Shown here one piece after another: positions 35,113 to 44,762 of a DNA stretch of 64,000 bases. The DNA is taken from contig JAEUHG010000134.1 in the NCBI GenBank assembly GCA_016795425.1, forward strand, positions 1 to 64,000, read 5' to 3'. The notes beneath the pieces are model-generated. The model was not told the origin of the DNA. It worked only from the letters and a program-made list of their open reading frames with translations, and did no database searches. The position numbers were made by a program, and so were the translations under genes. Position 1 is the stretch's first letter, and every line of letters begins with the position of its first letter. This DNA is from Verrucomicrobiales bacterium (GTDB taxonomy: Bacteria; Verrucomicrobiota; Verrucomicrobiia; Limisphaerales; CAIMTB01).

Positions 35113-37431
35113 CTATTTGTTCGCCGCGTCCGCCGTTATCGCCGCGTCCGTGGAAGGTCCAACTCGCACGGTCCGGTAGAACCGGTGATCCGCTCCCATG
35201 CCCTGGGGATCGATGAGTTGGGATTCCGGCCCAGTTCCCACTCCCGAGGCGGCCCGCAGCCAATCCACGAGGTTGGTCGAAGTCTCCAGGACGTATTCCA
35301 CACCGGGATCCCCGTCAAAAGTAACGAAGACGCCTTTTGAGCGATCGAAACTCAGCTGCAACGGACTTGGAAGGCGAGGATTCGAAGCCAGAGCTTGATC
35401 GGAGTCCCAGTCCAACAAGGCGCCGTCGGCGATGACGTAACCATCGGTGCCGGTGTTGCGAATGATCACGCGGCTCCTGGTGCCCTTCGGAAACCAATAC
35501 TTTCCGATGCGCACCCATTTGCCGCCGTTGATGCGCTGGTTGACCCGGACCGTCGTCGATCCGTTGCCATGGCGAATCTCCACCGGCACGTTGCTCGCCC
35601 GGTTGGCGGCCGCCGTATAGAAGACATAGACGTCATACCAACCCGCTGTCGGTACCGTGGGGATATACTCCACGCTCTTGGTTCCCTTGCCGCTGTTCTG
35701 ATCATGCAGGTAGTCGGAACCCCAGAAGCCCGGAGTGGTTGTGGAGGCGGTCCATCCCGCGCTCTTGATCACTCGCAAGGGGCCGTCCGCATTATCGACT
35801 TTAAGGTAGGAGACCGGATCATTGTCGGAGAGATACAGGTGTGCCTCGTAGTCAGGGAAAGCGGAGTAACCGGGCCCTGACTCCAGAGTAACTTGGATAT
35901 CCTCGGTCGACTCCGCCTCGATGTCGTCGATGGGGGTCACTGTCAGCAACGCCGTCGAGGCGCCTGCTGGGATCGTAATGCTGCGTCCAGGATGGGAATA
36001 ATCCACCCCAGGGATTGCCGATCCATCGATGTCGAAGAAAACGGTCAGCGGTGTCCTCAAGTCCCCCGTGCGGGTGAACGCGAAGGAGTCCGTGACCGAC
36101 GGCTCGGCAGCACCGGTACCGAGGTGTCGGACGCTGACGGTGACCTCTGGGATGGGGACCAATTGCACCGCATCGACGACGACAAAACCGTCCGTTCCGG
36201 TGGTGCGCACGACGATCTTTCCGTTGGACCCAGGGTCGAAGAGGAAAACTCCGAGCGAGACCCAGGCCCCGTTGTTGATCCTCTGGTTGACCAAGACGGT
36301 TTGTGTGCCGCCAGAGTAGTAGATATCGACAGGCACATTGCTGGCCCGATTCGCCGCCGCAGTATGCCGAATGAGCACCTCATACCTGGCCTGTGACGTC
36401 AAATAGGGATAGAAGGCGACGCTCTTGGTGCCCTTTCCCGCGTTCTGATCATGCCAGTAGTCTGCTCCCTGGTATCCCGGGGTCGTCGTGGATCTGGACC
36501 ACGTGCCTATCGGCACGACCCGACCCACGCCGTCTGAATTATCCACCGTCAGGAATGGGCCCCAGTCATTGTCGTCAATCGTCACCGTCGCGCCGGACGG
36601 AGTTCCCACCCTGTACCCGGGGCCAATGGCCATGGTCAGGTTCACATATTCACTCGGACCTTCCGGCTCCAAGTCGGCCACTGGCTTGATGATGACGGAG
36701 GCGGTCGACGAACCCACTGCGAAGGTGACCGAAGAACCAACGACTTCGAAATCACGCCGCTCGCTCGCAGTACCGACAAGAGAGTAGTTCACCGTCAACG
36801 GCAGATCGGTCGCACCGCTTCGACTCAAGGTGAACGTTCCATAATCCCAGGCCTGCCACGGCACCATCGGCTCGGTGGCTACGCTATCCGACGCGACAAC
36901 CGTCACAACAGGGGAATCTGTTAGCACCAGTTGAACCGCGTCCGCGCAGACAATTCCATCGGTTCCCGAGGTGCGGATCACAATCGACCCTGAGGAGCCT
37001 TGCCTGAAGGAGTGCACCCCCAGCCTCACCCAACTTCCTCCATTCACCCGTTGGTTGACCGTGTACGTCCGGCTTCCGCTCGCATGGATGACGTCCACCG
37101 GGACATTGCTGGCGCGATTGGCGGCGGAGGGATAGCGGAGGAACACCTCATAAGACCCGGGGATGGTCACATTCGGAATGAAGTGGAACTCCTTGGTGCC
37201 TTTGGAGGTGTTGCCGTCGTGACGGTAATCCATGGCCCAATACCCCGGCGTGTCCGATGCCGGAATCCAACTGCCCGACATCCTGATCTGGGAGCTACGG
37301 TCGGCATTGTCGACAATGATCGTGGTCGGTATCTGGGCCACCGCCGGGAAGCCCATCAGCAGGATGACAAGTCTCCACAGGAGCCTTTGGCAAGGGAGGC
37401 GGCTCAAGGAAAATAAACGGGCGGAATTCAT
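35113..37431 (-). CDS. Large modular secreted protein: three golvesin-like and two Calx-beta domains
   Basis: The 772-residue protein has a signal peptide (to about 33) and then alternates two module types. Golvesin C-terminal-like beta domains lie at about 36-172, 293-425 and 548-680; each opens with (I/L)xVDN(A/S)D, contains GYWxxDYxHDxNxxKGTK and ends in (V/I)xADAxxL. Calx-beta domains lie at about 175-290 and 430-545, each with a DxxDNDxxxx-type end (TIDDNDWG, LSDNDPVS) for calcium binding. A C-terminal region (about 695-765) holds VEYVLETSTNLVDW, a domain common at the ends of verrucomicrobial secreted proteins. No catalytic residues are seen; a surface or extracellular binding role is likely. 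A lone gene, minus strand. Confidence 0.85.
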   Translation of the reverse strand: MNSARLFSLSRLPCQRLLWRLVILLMGFPAVAQIPTTIIVDNADRSSQIRMSGSWIPASDTPGYWAMDYRHDGNTSKGTKEFHFIPNVTIPGSYEVFLRYPSAANRASNVPVDVIHASGSRTYTVNQRVNGGSWVRLGVHSFRQGSSGSIVIRTSGTDGIVCADAVQLVLTDSPVVTVVASDSVATEPMVPWQAWDYGTFTLSRSGATDLPLTVNYSLVGTASERRDFEVVGSSVTFAVGSSTASVIIKPVADLEPEGPSEYVNLTMAIGPGYRVGTPSGATVTIDDNDWGPFLTVDNSDGVGRVVPIGTWSRSTTTPGYQGADYWHDQNAGKGTKSVAFYPYLTSQARYEVLIRHTAAANRASNVPVDIYYSGGTQTVLVNQRINNGAWVSLGVFLFDPGSNGKIVVRTTGTDGFVVVDAVQLVPIPEVTVSVRHLGTGAAEPSVTDSFAFTRTGDLRTPLTVFFDIDGSAIPGVDYSHPGRSITIPAGASTALLTVTPIDDIEAESTEDIQVTLESGPGYSAFPDYEAHLYLSDNDPVSYLKVDNADGPLRVIKSAGWTASTTTPGFWGSDYLHDQNSGKGTKSVEYIPTVPTAGWYDVYVFYTAAANRASNVPVEIRHGNGSTTVRVNQRINGGKWVRIGKYWFPKGTRSRVIIRNTGTDGYVIADGALLDWDSDQALASNPRLPSPLQLSFDRSKGVFVTFDGDPGVEYVLETSTNLVDWLRAASGVGTGPESQLIDPQGMGADHRFYRTVRVGPSTDAAITADAANK

Positions 37432-37897
37432 GACGAGTTCAGGTCAAAATTGACTTCAGTTCGTACTACTAAGAAGCCTTCGGTTCCCAAGGTTGCGCGG
37501 ATTCTCCATGAACTGGCTCGAACCCTTGGCGCAGCGTACCCGGCCGCAGGACCGCGGGCTGCCCCGGGGCGCCGCCACGCGATCGGGAGCGAGGCATGGC
37601 ACAGGCTCCATACGCCCGCCAGGAATGGAGAAGCCCAAGGACTGCAGCGCCAGGGCTCGTCGAAAGCTGTGATGGGTCCGTCCATCCTTCCTGGTATCGA
37701 GAAGCGGTTCAGGTTCGTCCCGCGTTCGGGAACTCGGAATCCCGCAAGCGAACAACCCGCTGCCGAACCCTTCGTCCGGACTCGCCGCAACCGACTATAC
37801 CGGTGGAGTTGACCCGAGTTCACCCGATGGCATGCAGGATGCTGAATCAACGTGCCCCGGTCGTGCCGGTCCGCCATTTTCCATCCAGCACCCGACG
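37432..37897. other. Divergent intergenic region
   Basis: These 466 bases hold promoters for the modular secreted protein (minus) and the permease gene (plus). Short frames on both strands carry no motif. No repeat or strong hairpin was found. Confidence 0.4.
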
Positions 37898-40294
37898 ATG
37901 ATGACCGACCTGAGATTCGCCTTCCGCCAACTGCTCGGAAACCCGGGATTCTCCGCCGTGGCTGTGCTTACCCTGGCCCTGGGTATTGGTGCCAACACCG
38001 CGATTTTCAGCGTCATCAATGCGGTCCTCCTACGTCCGCCGCCGTTCCGGGAACCCGACCAGCTCGTCTACATTTCGGAGAAATCCAAGGACCTCGACGG
38101 CATGTCCGTGGCCTATCCCAATTTCCTGGATTGGCAGCGCCAGCAGGATGCCTTCGTCAGCCTGGCGGCGTTTCGATCCGAACAATGGAATCTCACCGGC
38201 GATGGTCATCCCGAACGCATCACTGGCCTGCAGGTTTCCGCCAGTTTCTTCGCCACCCTCGGGATTCAACCTCTGCGCGGCCGAGCCTTCCATGACGACG
38301 AAGATCGCATTGGTGGCGAACGAGTCGTCGTGCTCGGCGAAGGCCTTTGGCGACGGCGTTTCGGCGGCGACCCTTCGATACTGAACCGCACGGTCACCCT
38401 CAACGGGGACCCCTACACCGTCATTGGCATTCTCCCGGCGTCCTTTCAATTCCCGAGACGCGTTGAACTCTGGACTCCCATCGGGCACAAGGCCGAGTGG
38501 ACGGACCAACGCGGCTGGCACCCCGGCATGTACGTTCTCGGCCGGCTCAAACCCGGCATGAACCTGCCCGAGGCGCGCCGCAGCCTGGAGACGGTGGCGG
38601 CCCGTCTGGCCAAGGAATATCCCGACACCAACACGGGAAACAGCGTCACCGTCATGGCTCTGCAGGAGCGACTCGCCGGACCGAGTATTCGCACCGCGCT
38701 GCTGACGCTTCTTGGCGCGGTGACGATTGTCCTCCTGATCGCGTGCACCAACGTCACCAACCTCCTTCTCGCCCGTGCCACGCGCCGACGAAAGGAAATG
38801 GTGGTCCGGTTGGCCCTGGGCGCCAGCCGCTGGCAGCTGCTTCGCCAGTTGCTGGTTGAAAGTCTGCTGCTGGCGGGGATCGGCGGTCTCGCCGGACTCC
38901 TGCTCGCCTACTGGGGGACCGCCGGCTTGACCCACTTGCTGCCCGCCCAGGCCCAAGAGATGGTCACCATCAACCTTGATCGCACGGTCCTGCTCTTCTC
39001 GTTTGCCGTGGCAATCACCACCGGCTTTCTCTTCGGGCTCGCCCCCGCTTGGAAACTCTCCCATGGCGAATCCACCGAGGCCTTGAACGAAGGCGGCCGA
39101 TGCGAAATCGAAGGGACAGGCCGAGGCTTGGGTCGTCGATTGCTCATCGTCGGCGAAGTCGCTTTCGCCCTGATCCTCCTGGTCGCCGCCGGACTTCTAC
39201 TTCGCAGCTTCAGCCGACTCCAAGCCGTACCGGTCGGCCTCGATCCGAAAAACGTTCTGACCCTGCAACTCAGCCTGCCGAAGTACAAATATCCCGACAC
39301 CGCTCGACAGTCTCAGTTCTTTCAGCGAGCACTCGAAGAGGTCCGTTCCATCCCTGGTGTGCTTTCGGCCGCTTTCATCGCTCCGTTGCCGCTCGGCTTC
39401 GGCGGCTGGCAATCCGGGATCCGCATCGAAGGTCAACCCGAGCCCAAACCCGGTCAGGGGCTCATGAGCGATTTCGCGGTCGCAACTCCCGAGTACTTCA
39501 AAACCATGGGCGTACCGCTCCTGAAAGGGCGCGCCTTCAGGGACTCCGATGACGGCCAGTTCCCCGTGTGCATCATCGACGAAACCTTCGAGCGACGACA
39601 CTTCGCCGGGGATGCCGTCGGCAAACGCCTGGCTCGCGGCAGCACCAACTCCCCCTGGATGACCATTGTCGGTGTCGCGGGTCATGTGAAAAACTACGGC
39701 GCCGGCGAGGAATCGCGCATCGAAACGTACGTGCCCGTCGCTCAGAGCGGGGCTAGCGAAATGTCACTGGTCCTCAAAACCGCCGTGGCTCCCCAGGCCC
39801 TGGCAGAGACAGCTCGCCACCGGATCCTGTCGGTCGATCCCGATCAACCTGTCGCCGAGATTCTGACGATGGACCAGGTGCTGGCACGAACCGTCGCGGA
39901 ACGTCGGCTTGCCATGCTGCTTCTGAGCTTGTTTGCCATGCTGGCGCTGGTGCTGGCGGCGATCGGGCTCTATGGAGTCATGGCATTCAATGTCGCCCAT
40001 CGTACGCGCGAGATCGGCATTCGCATGGCCCTGGGCGCCCAAGCCGGCGACGTGCTTGGCCTGGTCCTTCGCCAGGGAGGAAAACTGGTGGGATTCGGCG
40101 TCGTGGCTGGACTCGTAGGCGCCTTTGCGGCGACCCAACTCATGCGAACACTTCTCTTTCAGGTCCGACCGACCGACGCCGTCACCTACGCCGCAACCCC
40201 GCTTCTCCTCGGATTGGTGGCGCTGTTGGCCTGCTGGCTTCCGGCTCATCGCGCCTCCCGTTTGGATCCCATCGCCGCTCTTCGCAAAGACTAG
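37898..40294 (+). CDS. MacB/FtsX-type ABC permease (ADOP family)
   Basis: The 798-residue membrane protein belongs to the family of fused FtsX-type permeases common in Acidobacteriota and Verrucomicrobiota. It starts with DLRFAFRQLLGNPGFSAVAVLTLALGIGANTAIFSVINAVLL, the family opening (about 3-50). A MacB-type periplasmic core follows (about 55-250), then FtsX helices around 285-400, a second periplasmic core (about 440-650) and a final FtsX block (about 690-780; ARTVAERRLAMLLLSLFAMLALVLAAIGLYG). No cognate ATPase gene is adjacent. I start it at the first of two tandem ATGs (37898, 37901); the open frame extends upstream but without protein-like content. Role, probably envelope-compound export or peptide secretion, is unknown. 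Confidence 0.92.
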   Translation: MMTDLRFAFRQLLGNPGFSAVAVLTLALGIGANTAIFSVINAVLLRPPPFREPDQLVYISEKSKDLDGMSVAYPNFLDWQRQQDAFVSLAAFRSEQWNLTGDGHPERITGLQVSASFFATLGIQPLRGRAFHDDEDRIGGERVVVLGEGLWRRRFGGDPSILNRTVTLNGDPYTVIGILPASFQFPRRVELWTPIGHKAEWTDQRGWHPGMYVLGRLKPGMNLPEARRSLETVAARLAKEYPDTNTGNSVTVMALQERLAGPSIRTALLTLLGAVTIVLLIACTNVTNLLLARATRRRKEMVVRLALGASRWQLLRQLLVESLLLAGIGGLAGLLLAYWGTAGLTHLLPAQAQEMVTINLDRTVLLFSFAVAITTGFLFGLAPAWKLSHGESTEALNEGGRCEIEGTGRGLGRRLLIVGEVAFALILLVAAGLLLRSFSRLQAVPVGLDPKNVLTLQLSLPKYKYPDTARQSQFFQRALEEVRSIPGVLSAAFIAPLPLGFGGWQSGIRIEGQPEPKPGQGLMSDFAVATPEYFKTMGVPLLKGRAFRDSDDGQFPVCIIDETFERRHFAGDAVGKRLARGSTNSPWMTIVGVAGHVKNYGAGEESRIETYVPVAQSGASEMSLVLKTAVAPQALAETARHRILSVDPDQPVAEILTMDQVLARTVAERRLAMLLLSLFAMLALVLAAIGLYGVMAFNVAHRTREIGIRMALGAQAGDVLGLVLRQGGKLVGFGVVAGLVGAFAATQLMRTLLFQVRPTDAVTYAATPLLLGLVALLACWLPAHRASRLDPIAALRKD

Positions 40295-40468
40295 CCCACC
40301 TTCCTCCCTGCGTACCGCAGGCAATACCGCCGCCAGCGGGAGGGCACGCTTGGCTCAACTGCTCGGGCTTGGATACGCGAAGCCCCATCGCCGCGCCGTC
40401 AAACAGGCAACCAGGGCTGTCGCCCCGCCTCCCTGGCTTTTGGGTGCCGCTTGCGACACCCTCGAACC
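40295..40468. other. Short intergenic region with weak terminator-like hairpin
   Basis: CCAGGG (40411-40416) and CCCTGG (40431-40436) pair around a 14-base loop, followed by CTTTT. The stem is short and the loop long, so this is only a weak candidate terminator of the permease gene. It lies about 30 bases before the next ATG. Confidence 0.3.
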
Positions 40469-43297
40469 ATGACTCGTTCGAAAGGACACACTCCTTGTCG
40501 CTGGGGCCATTCCCTCAAGCACGATCGAGAAGGCATCGGGTTCACCTCGAGCAAAGACGCACCCGCGCAGCGTGGACCTTCCCGCCCCTTTCCTACCCGG
40601 CGCCTGGGCGCGGCACCACGTGCCGGTCTGTGGCTCTCTTTCGTCCTAGTCGTGACATTCTCCCGGATCCCACCGGCACAGTCCTCGACGCCTCGCCTTC
40701 CGCTTTGGTCGGAGGCGGCGCCCGCCGCCCAGGGTCCTGCCCCGAGCGGCACCGCCTCGCTGACCGTCTACCGACCACCCAAGCCGAACGGCGCCATCGT
40801 CGTCATCTGCCCCGGCGGGGGTTATGGTGGCCTCGCCAGGGAACCCGAAGGCGACGGCATTGCACGCTGGCTCAACCGCCACAACCTCACCGGCGTCGTC
40901 CTCGAATACCGAATGCCCGCAGGCAACCATGCCGTCCCATTACTCGACGCTCAGCGGGCACTCCGTTGGACCCGATCCCAGGCCAAGGATTGGGGCTGCG
41001 ATCCGGACCGCATCGGTATCATCGGCTTTTCGGCTGGCGGCCATCTGGCCTCCACCGCCGCCACCCATTTCGATGCCGGCAACCCACAAGCCAACGACCC
41101 CGTCGAGCGCTTCGGGTGCCGACCCAATTTCGCGATCCTGGTCTACCCGGTGATTACCATGGGCGCTTGGACCCACAACGGGTCCAAACAAAACCTCATG
41201 GGATCAAATCCGAGTCCGGAGGTTGTAAAATGGTTCTCCAACGAACTTCAGGTCACCGAGCAGACTCCGCCCACTTTTCTTGCCCACCCGCGCGATGACC
41301 GGGTGGTGCCACCCGAGAACAGCCGACAGTTCTATCGTGCACTGGGAGACCATGGAGTCCCGTCGCGCTATCTCGAACTTCCCCGTGGTGACCACGGTTT
41401 AAACGGGTACCAGGGTCCGATGTGGGACGCCTGGCAGACTGGCGCGTTGCGCTGGTTGGCGGAACTCAAGTTCATCCCTGCCGACGATGCCGAGACCGTC
41501 CCGACGCAACCCCACTCACCTCCGTTTCCCGACTTCGCATCTCTGGCGACCGGACCACAACAAATCCGACTTCTTCCCGGCGTCGGTCAGTTTGTCTTTA
41601 GCCTCTACGGCGTTCCCGGGGATCCCGCCACCGTTCGACAATTGGTTGACGTCCTGCGCGATCGCGGCCTCGGCAACGGCTTCGATCCCGGCCCCGGTCC
41701 AGGCCCGGGAACCGCCACGATTCTGGATGAACTCGCCGCGAATGGCTGGCCCGTCGTCTTCTACTCGGGCGGTGAGATGCAGATCAAAGGTGGCCGCGCC
41801 GTTTTTGGTCCGGAACACGAGGCGGCACTTGCCGGCATGGATCGTGCCGGGATCTTCTGTGCCTACCAATTGGGCGAGTGGGGTTATTACTTCCACAATC
41901 TCTCCCACCACGAAGCCTGGTGGCGCGACGTCTACGGCGCCGATTACGAGACCTTCAAGCATCTCAAGAAGCCTGCCGGACTCGCCGGCTACGATCGCCG
42001 ACCCGCCTCGCGCCAAGAGTGCCATGCGGTCCTCAAAGACTACTTTGAGAGCCGCAGTCGCGATTTACTCGGACGCGTCATCAGTGTCACCGGTCATTCC
42101 CACTATGAGGCCTACGCCGGGGAATGGGGCGCCCGGTGTATCGGACTCGAACTCGGGGAGAACATCGCTTTCACCCAATCGAAAATCGCCTTTGCGCGAG
42201 GTGCCGCCCGGTCGTGGTCCAAGCCATGGTCGGTTCAGGTCAGTCCTTGGTTTGGACCGAGTTGCACCACGCGAGGCGAGTTGCGCACCGAAGGCGGCAT
42301 TGTGCGCGGACTCGACGCCGGTCACTCACTCAGTTTTTACGAGCGCATGTGGCTCCACGGTTGGTTCGCCGGCACGGCCATGGTCACTCCGGAGAACAGC
42401 ATCGCCATCTTCTTTGAAAAAGACGCTGCGCCATGGCCCCTGACCGAGCACGGACACAAAGCCGCCGAGATTTTTCGGTTGATGACCTCCCACACCCGCG
42501 GCATTCCCTACACGCCGGTGGCCGTCGTCCTCGATCGCTTCGCGGGCTACAACGGTTACATGGACAAGCCCTGGGGCATCCTGGAACCCACCCCGGGCGA
42601 CCGCGAATGCCGCGATCTGTTCGATCACCAACTCTTTCCCGGCAGCGACCACATTCACAACAAGCCTGATCCCAACAATCCAGAGGCCAGTTACCTGCGA
42701 GCCACACCTTACGGCGAGATCTTCGACGTCCTCTTGTCCAGTGCGCCCCCTGAAATCCTGAGTTCCTATCCGGTGATCCTGCTGGCCGGTGATCATGAGT
42801 TTCACCCGGCGTTTCTTGGCGAATTGGAAAAGGCCCTGCGCCGCGGCCGCCGGGTGCTGATGTCGCAGCGCCATCGCGACGCGCTGGGTGCTGAATTCGA
42901 ACGGCTTTCGCGGCAAGGCGTGGTGGAGGTGCTGGAGGCATGGACCCACCCCGCAACCGGTCGCGCGACGGCCATCGGCAACCCGCGTCTTCAGGCCCTT
43001 GCTCGAGACTTGCTGCCGTTCGATCTCACCGGCGACCCGGTGCATTACGCCATCAACCGAACCCCGACAGGTTGGGTCATCGAGCTCATCAATAACACCG
43101 GGGTCACCAAGCGCGGCCATCAACCGGCCGTCGTCGATTCGCAAGCCAACATCCGCGTCGGCGTGCATAGCAAGTTCGACACCGCGCAGGTCAAGGCGTG
43201 GCGCGCCGGGAGGGATTTTGGCGTCACGAATCGCGTGGACCTCGTATTGGGACCTGGGGCTGTCGAATTTCTCGAGTGGATGGACCCCCGCCCCTGA
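40469..43297 (+). CDS. Two-part protein: alpha/beta esterase fused to a large unassigned C-terminal module
   Basis: The 942-residue product has two parts. Residues about 50-340 form an acetyl-xylan-esterase-like alpha/beta hydrolase: VVICPGGGYGGLAREPEG near the oxyanion hole, nucleophile Ser188 in GFSAGGHLAS, an acid near LAHPRDDRVVPP and His309 in RGDHGLNGY. Residues about 360-942 form a second module with GEWGYYFHNLSHHEAWWRD, VTGHSHYEAYAGEWGARC, GLELGENIAFTQSKIAFARG and GKPW-like KPWSVQVSPWFG. The look is that of a TIM-barrel glycosidase followed by a beta-galactosidase-like trimerisation domain. I cannot assign it to a named family. The ATG at 40469 is the only plausible start, though it leaves about 50 basic residues before the hydrophobic segment GLWLSFVLVVTFS. 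The protein is likely exported and acts on a plant or algal glycan. Confidence 0.78.
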   Translation: MTRSKGHTPCRWGHSLKHDREGIGFTSSKDAPAQRGPSRPFPTRRLGAAPRAGLWLSFVLVVTFSRIPPAQSSTPRLPLWSEAAPAAQGPAPSGTASLTVYRPPKPNGAIVVICPGGGYGGLAREPEGDGIARWLNRHNLTGVVLEYRMPAGNHAVPLLDAQRALRWTRSQAKDWGCDPDRIGIIGFSAGGHLASTAATHFDAGNPQANDPVERFGCRPNFAILVYPVITMGAWTHNGSKQNLMGSNPSPEVVKWFSNELQVTEQTPPTFLAHPRDDRVVPPENSRQFYRALGDHGVPSRYLELPRGDHGLNGYQGPMWDAWQTGALRWLAELKFIPADDAETVPTQPHSPPFPDFASLATGPQQIRLLPGVGQFVFSLYGVPGDPATVRQLVDVLRDRGLGNGFDPGPGPGPGTATILDELAANGWPVVFYSGGEMQIKGGRAVFGPEHEAALAGMDRAGIFCAYQLGEWGYYFHNLSHHEAWWRDVYGADYETFKHLKKPAGLAGYDRRPASRQECHAVLKDYFESRSRDLLGRVISVTGHSHYEAYAGEWGARCIGLELGENIAFTQSKIAFARGAARSWSKPWSVQVSPWFGPSCTTRGELRTEGGIVRGLDAGHSLSFYERMWLHGWFAGTAMVTPENSIAIFFEKDAAPWPLTEHGHKAAEIFRLMTSHTRGIPYTPVAVVLDRFAGYNGYMDKPWGILEPTPGDRECRDLFDHQLFPGSDHIHNKPDPNNPEASYLRATPYGEIFDVLLSSAPPEILSSYPVILLAGDHEFHPAFLGELEKALRRGRRVLMSQRHRDALGAEFERLSRQGVVEVLEAWTHPATGRATAIGNPRLQALARDLLPFDLTGDPVHYAINRTPTGWVIELINNTGVTKRGHQPAVVDSQANIRVGVHSKFDTAQVKAWRAGRDFGVTNRVDLVLGPGAVEFLEWMDPRP

Positions 43298-43308
43298 CCG
43301 CTCATCGA

Positions 43309-43362
43309 CCGGGTGTACCCACCCTTCCCCCTTCCCCTTTTCCCTCCCCCCCTTCTCCAGGC
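43309..43362. repeat. Pyrimidine-rich tract
   Basis: A C/T-rich stretch upstream of the NHL-repeat gene contains a 16-base match (43329-43344) to the tract inside the GH43 gene at 20925-20940. It overlaps no coding start; the true ATG of the next gene is at 43406. Confidence 0.5.
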
Positions 43363-43405
43363 TGGAATCGCTCCACTGACGCAGGCACCGTCTCGCCCAT
43401 CACTC

Positions 43406-44365
43406 ATGCGATCCATCATTCAAACTTTTGTCGCGGGCGTGGCGTTGCTTTCGATTTCCGCGTTTAGCGCCGAGCTCAAGTTCTCCAACGTCCCTGGGTT
43501 CTTCGAAAAAGACCCCGACCAGAAGCCCCTTGGCCCGTGCCACGGCGGGTTGGTCATCGACAAGAATGGCGACATTTACGTCACCACGGATACAGCCCGC
43601 GGCATTGTCGTCTTCTCGCCGGCTGGAAAATTCCTCCGTTCCCTCGGTCCCACGCGCATCCACGCCCTGGAAATTCGCGAGGAGAATGGCACCGAGTTCA
43701 TTTATGCGGCGCGTCCGACCGACCACGAGGTCGTGAAACTGAAGATGAATGGCGAGGTCGTCTGGGTCATCGGCGCACCGGGTGGAACCGGACTCTACAA
43801 GGACGGCGCCGGCTTTAATCCCTGCGCGGTCACGGTTGCCCCGGATGGCTCCATCTTCGTCGCCGACGGCTACGGTTCGAACCACGTGCTCAAATTCGAC
43901 GCGGACCGGAAGTTCGTGAAGGCGTTCGGCGGGATGGGCAGCGAGGAAGGCAAATTCATGACCTGCCACGGCATCGCCGTGGATCGGCGCTTCGAGAAGC
44001 CCCTGCTCCTCGTCTGCAACCGTAACAACGACCGCATCGAGCACTGGGACCTCGACGGCAATTTCATCAAGGTCATCCAAAAAGATCTTCGCATGCCCGC
44101 CGCGGTACATATCCGCGGCGATTACGCCGTGTTCCCCGAGCTAAAAGGGCGTGTCACCGTCGTCGACAAATCCGGCGCCATCGTCGCCCAACTCGGCGAT
44201 AACCCGGTTGTTCCCCAACGCGCCAACTTCGGCCTGACGCCCGACAAATGGACCGAAGGCATTTTCAATTCCCCTCACGGCGCTTCCATCGACAAAGACG
44301 GCAACGTTCTCGTGTCCGAGTGGAGCCAGTTCGGGCGCGTTCACAAGTTCGCCCTCACCAAGTAA
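43406..44365 (+). CDS. Secreted NHL-repeat beta-propeller protein
   Basis: The 319-residue protein has a signal peptide (1-21, SISAFSAEL) and about six propeller blades of the NHL type. Examples are GLVIDKNGDIYVTTD, AVTVAPDGSIFVADGYG, GIAVDRRFEKPLLLVCNR and GASIDKDGNVLVSEWSQ. Cysteines are few (in GPCHGG, NPCAV, TCHG, VCNR) and may form disulfides. Such proteins in this phylum accompany PVC-type glycan and protein degradation genes; peptidylglycine lyase-like proteins share the fold, but the metal-binding residues of that enzyme cannot be confirmed here. The ATG at 43406 precedes the signal peptide and is preferred over upstream codons. Intracellular targets are ruled out by the signal. Confidence 0.85.
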   Translation: MRSIIQTFVAGVALLSISAFSAELKFSNVPGFFEKDPDQKPLGPCHGGLVIDKNGDIYVTTDTARGIVVFSPAGKFLRSLGPTRIHALEIREENGTEFIYAARPTDHEVVKLKMNGEVVWVIGAPGGTGLYKDGAGFNPCAVTVAPDGSIFVADGYGSNHVLKFDADRKFVKAFGGMGSEEGKFMTCHGIAVDRRFEKPLLLVCNRNNDRIEHWDLDGNFIKVIQKDLRMPAAVHIRGDYAVFPELKGRVTVVDKSGAIVAQLGDNPVVPQRANFGLTPDKWTEGIFNSPHGASIDKDGNVLVSEWSQFGRVHKFALTK

Positions 44366-44501
44366 GTAAGTCGCCCCGGTCGTACCCCAACAGCCCCCCG
44401 GGAATCGGGGGTGGCAGACGAGGTGCGCAACGTTCGGTGTCTCACGGCCAGACCCGGGAGAGGTAAGCTCGCGCGTCGAGACTTTGATCTGCGGAACGTC
44501 T

Positions 44502-44577
44502 TTACCACGGAGGCACCGAGGCACGGAGATAAAGACCCTGCGCCTTTTCTCTCTGTGCCTCCGTGCCTCGGTGGTGA
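44502..44577. repeat. Palindromic element, copy 1 (GGCACGGAG type)
   Basis: The left arm (44502-44529) and right arm (44550-44577) are imperfect inverted copies, about 28 bases each, around a 20-base middle. Their core is GAGGCACCGAGGCACGGAGA against TCTCTGTGCCTCCGTGCCTC. A second copy lies at 49139-49208. Sequences of this GAGGCACGGAG type are common in Verrucomicrobiota and Planctomycetota genomes and often give false short proteins when translated. Confidence 0.75.
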
Positions 44578-44647
44578 ACACAGGTTCCAGAGAAGTGTGG
44601 ACGAACAGAATTTCGCGAGCTGTGGCCAGAAACCGAGCTGGTGCAGC

Positions 44648-44668
44648 CCCTCTCCCGCGGGGAGAGGG
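44648..44668. terminator. Strong hairpin with CCCTCTCCC/GGGAGAGGG arms
   Basis: A 9-base perfect stem (44648-44656 and 44660-44668) encloses a 3-base loop GCG. It is followed by AATACAGG, not a T-run, so it may be a repeat or an attenuator-like structure rather than an intrinsic terminator. It lies 95 bases before the GTG of the ankyrin gene. Confidence 0.35.
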
Positions 44669-44762
44669 AATACAGGGGGCGGACCATGGGTAGAACCCGA
44701 CACCTTCCTGCTTCTCACAAATCCCTGACAAATCCCCATCAAGAGCGCGATAAGAAGGGCGC

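Larger units (their letters stand above)
44366..44762. other. Intergenic region with repeat and hairpin
   Basis: These 397 bases carry the first palindromic GGCACGGAG-type element (44502-44577) and, further on, a strong hairpin with 9-base arms CCCTCTCCC/GGGAGAGGG at 44648-44668. They separate the NHL gene and the GTG of the ankyrin gene; no gene is seen. Promoter elements are not obvious. Confidence 0.5.

Noticed and set aside
44411..44728. Short frames across the palindromic element
   Set aside because: Translations such as TEAPRHGDKD are artefacts of the repeat seen in many genomes, not proteins.
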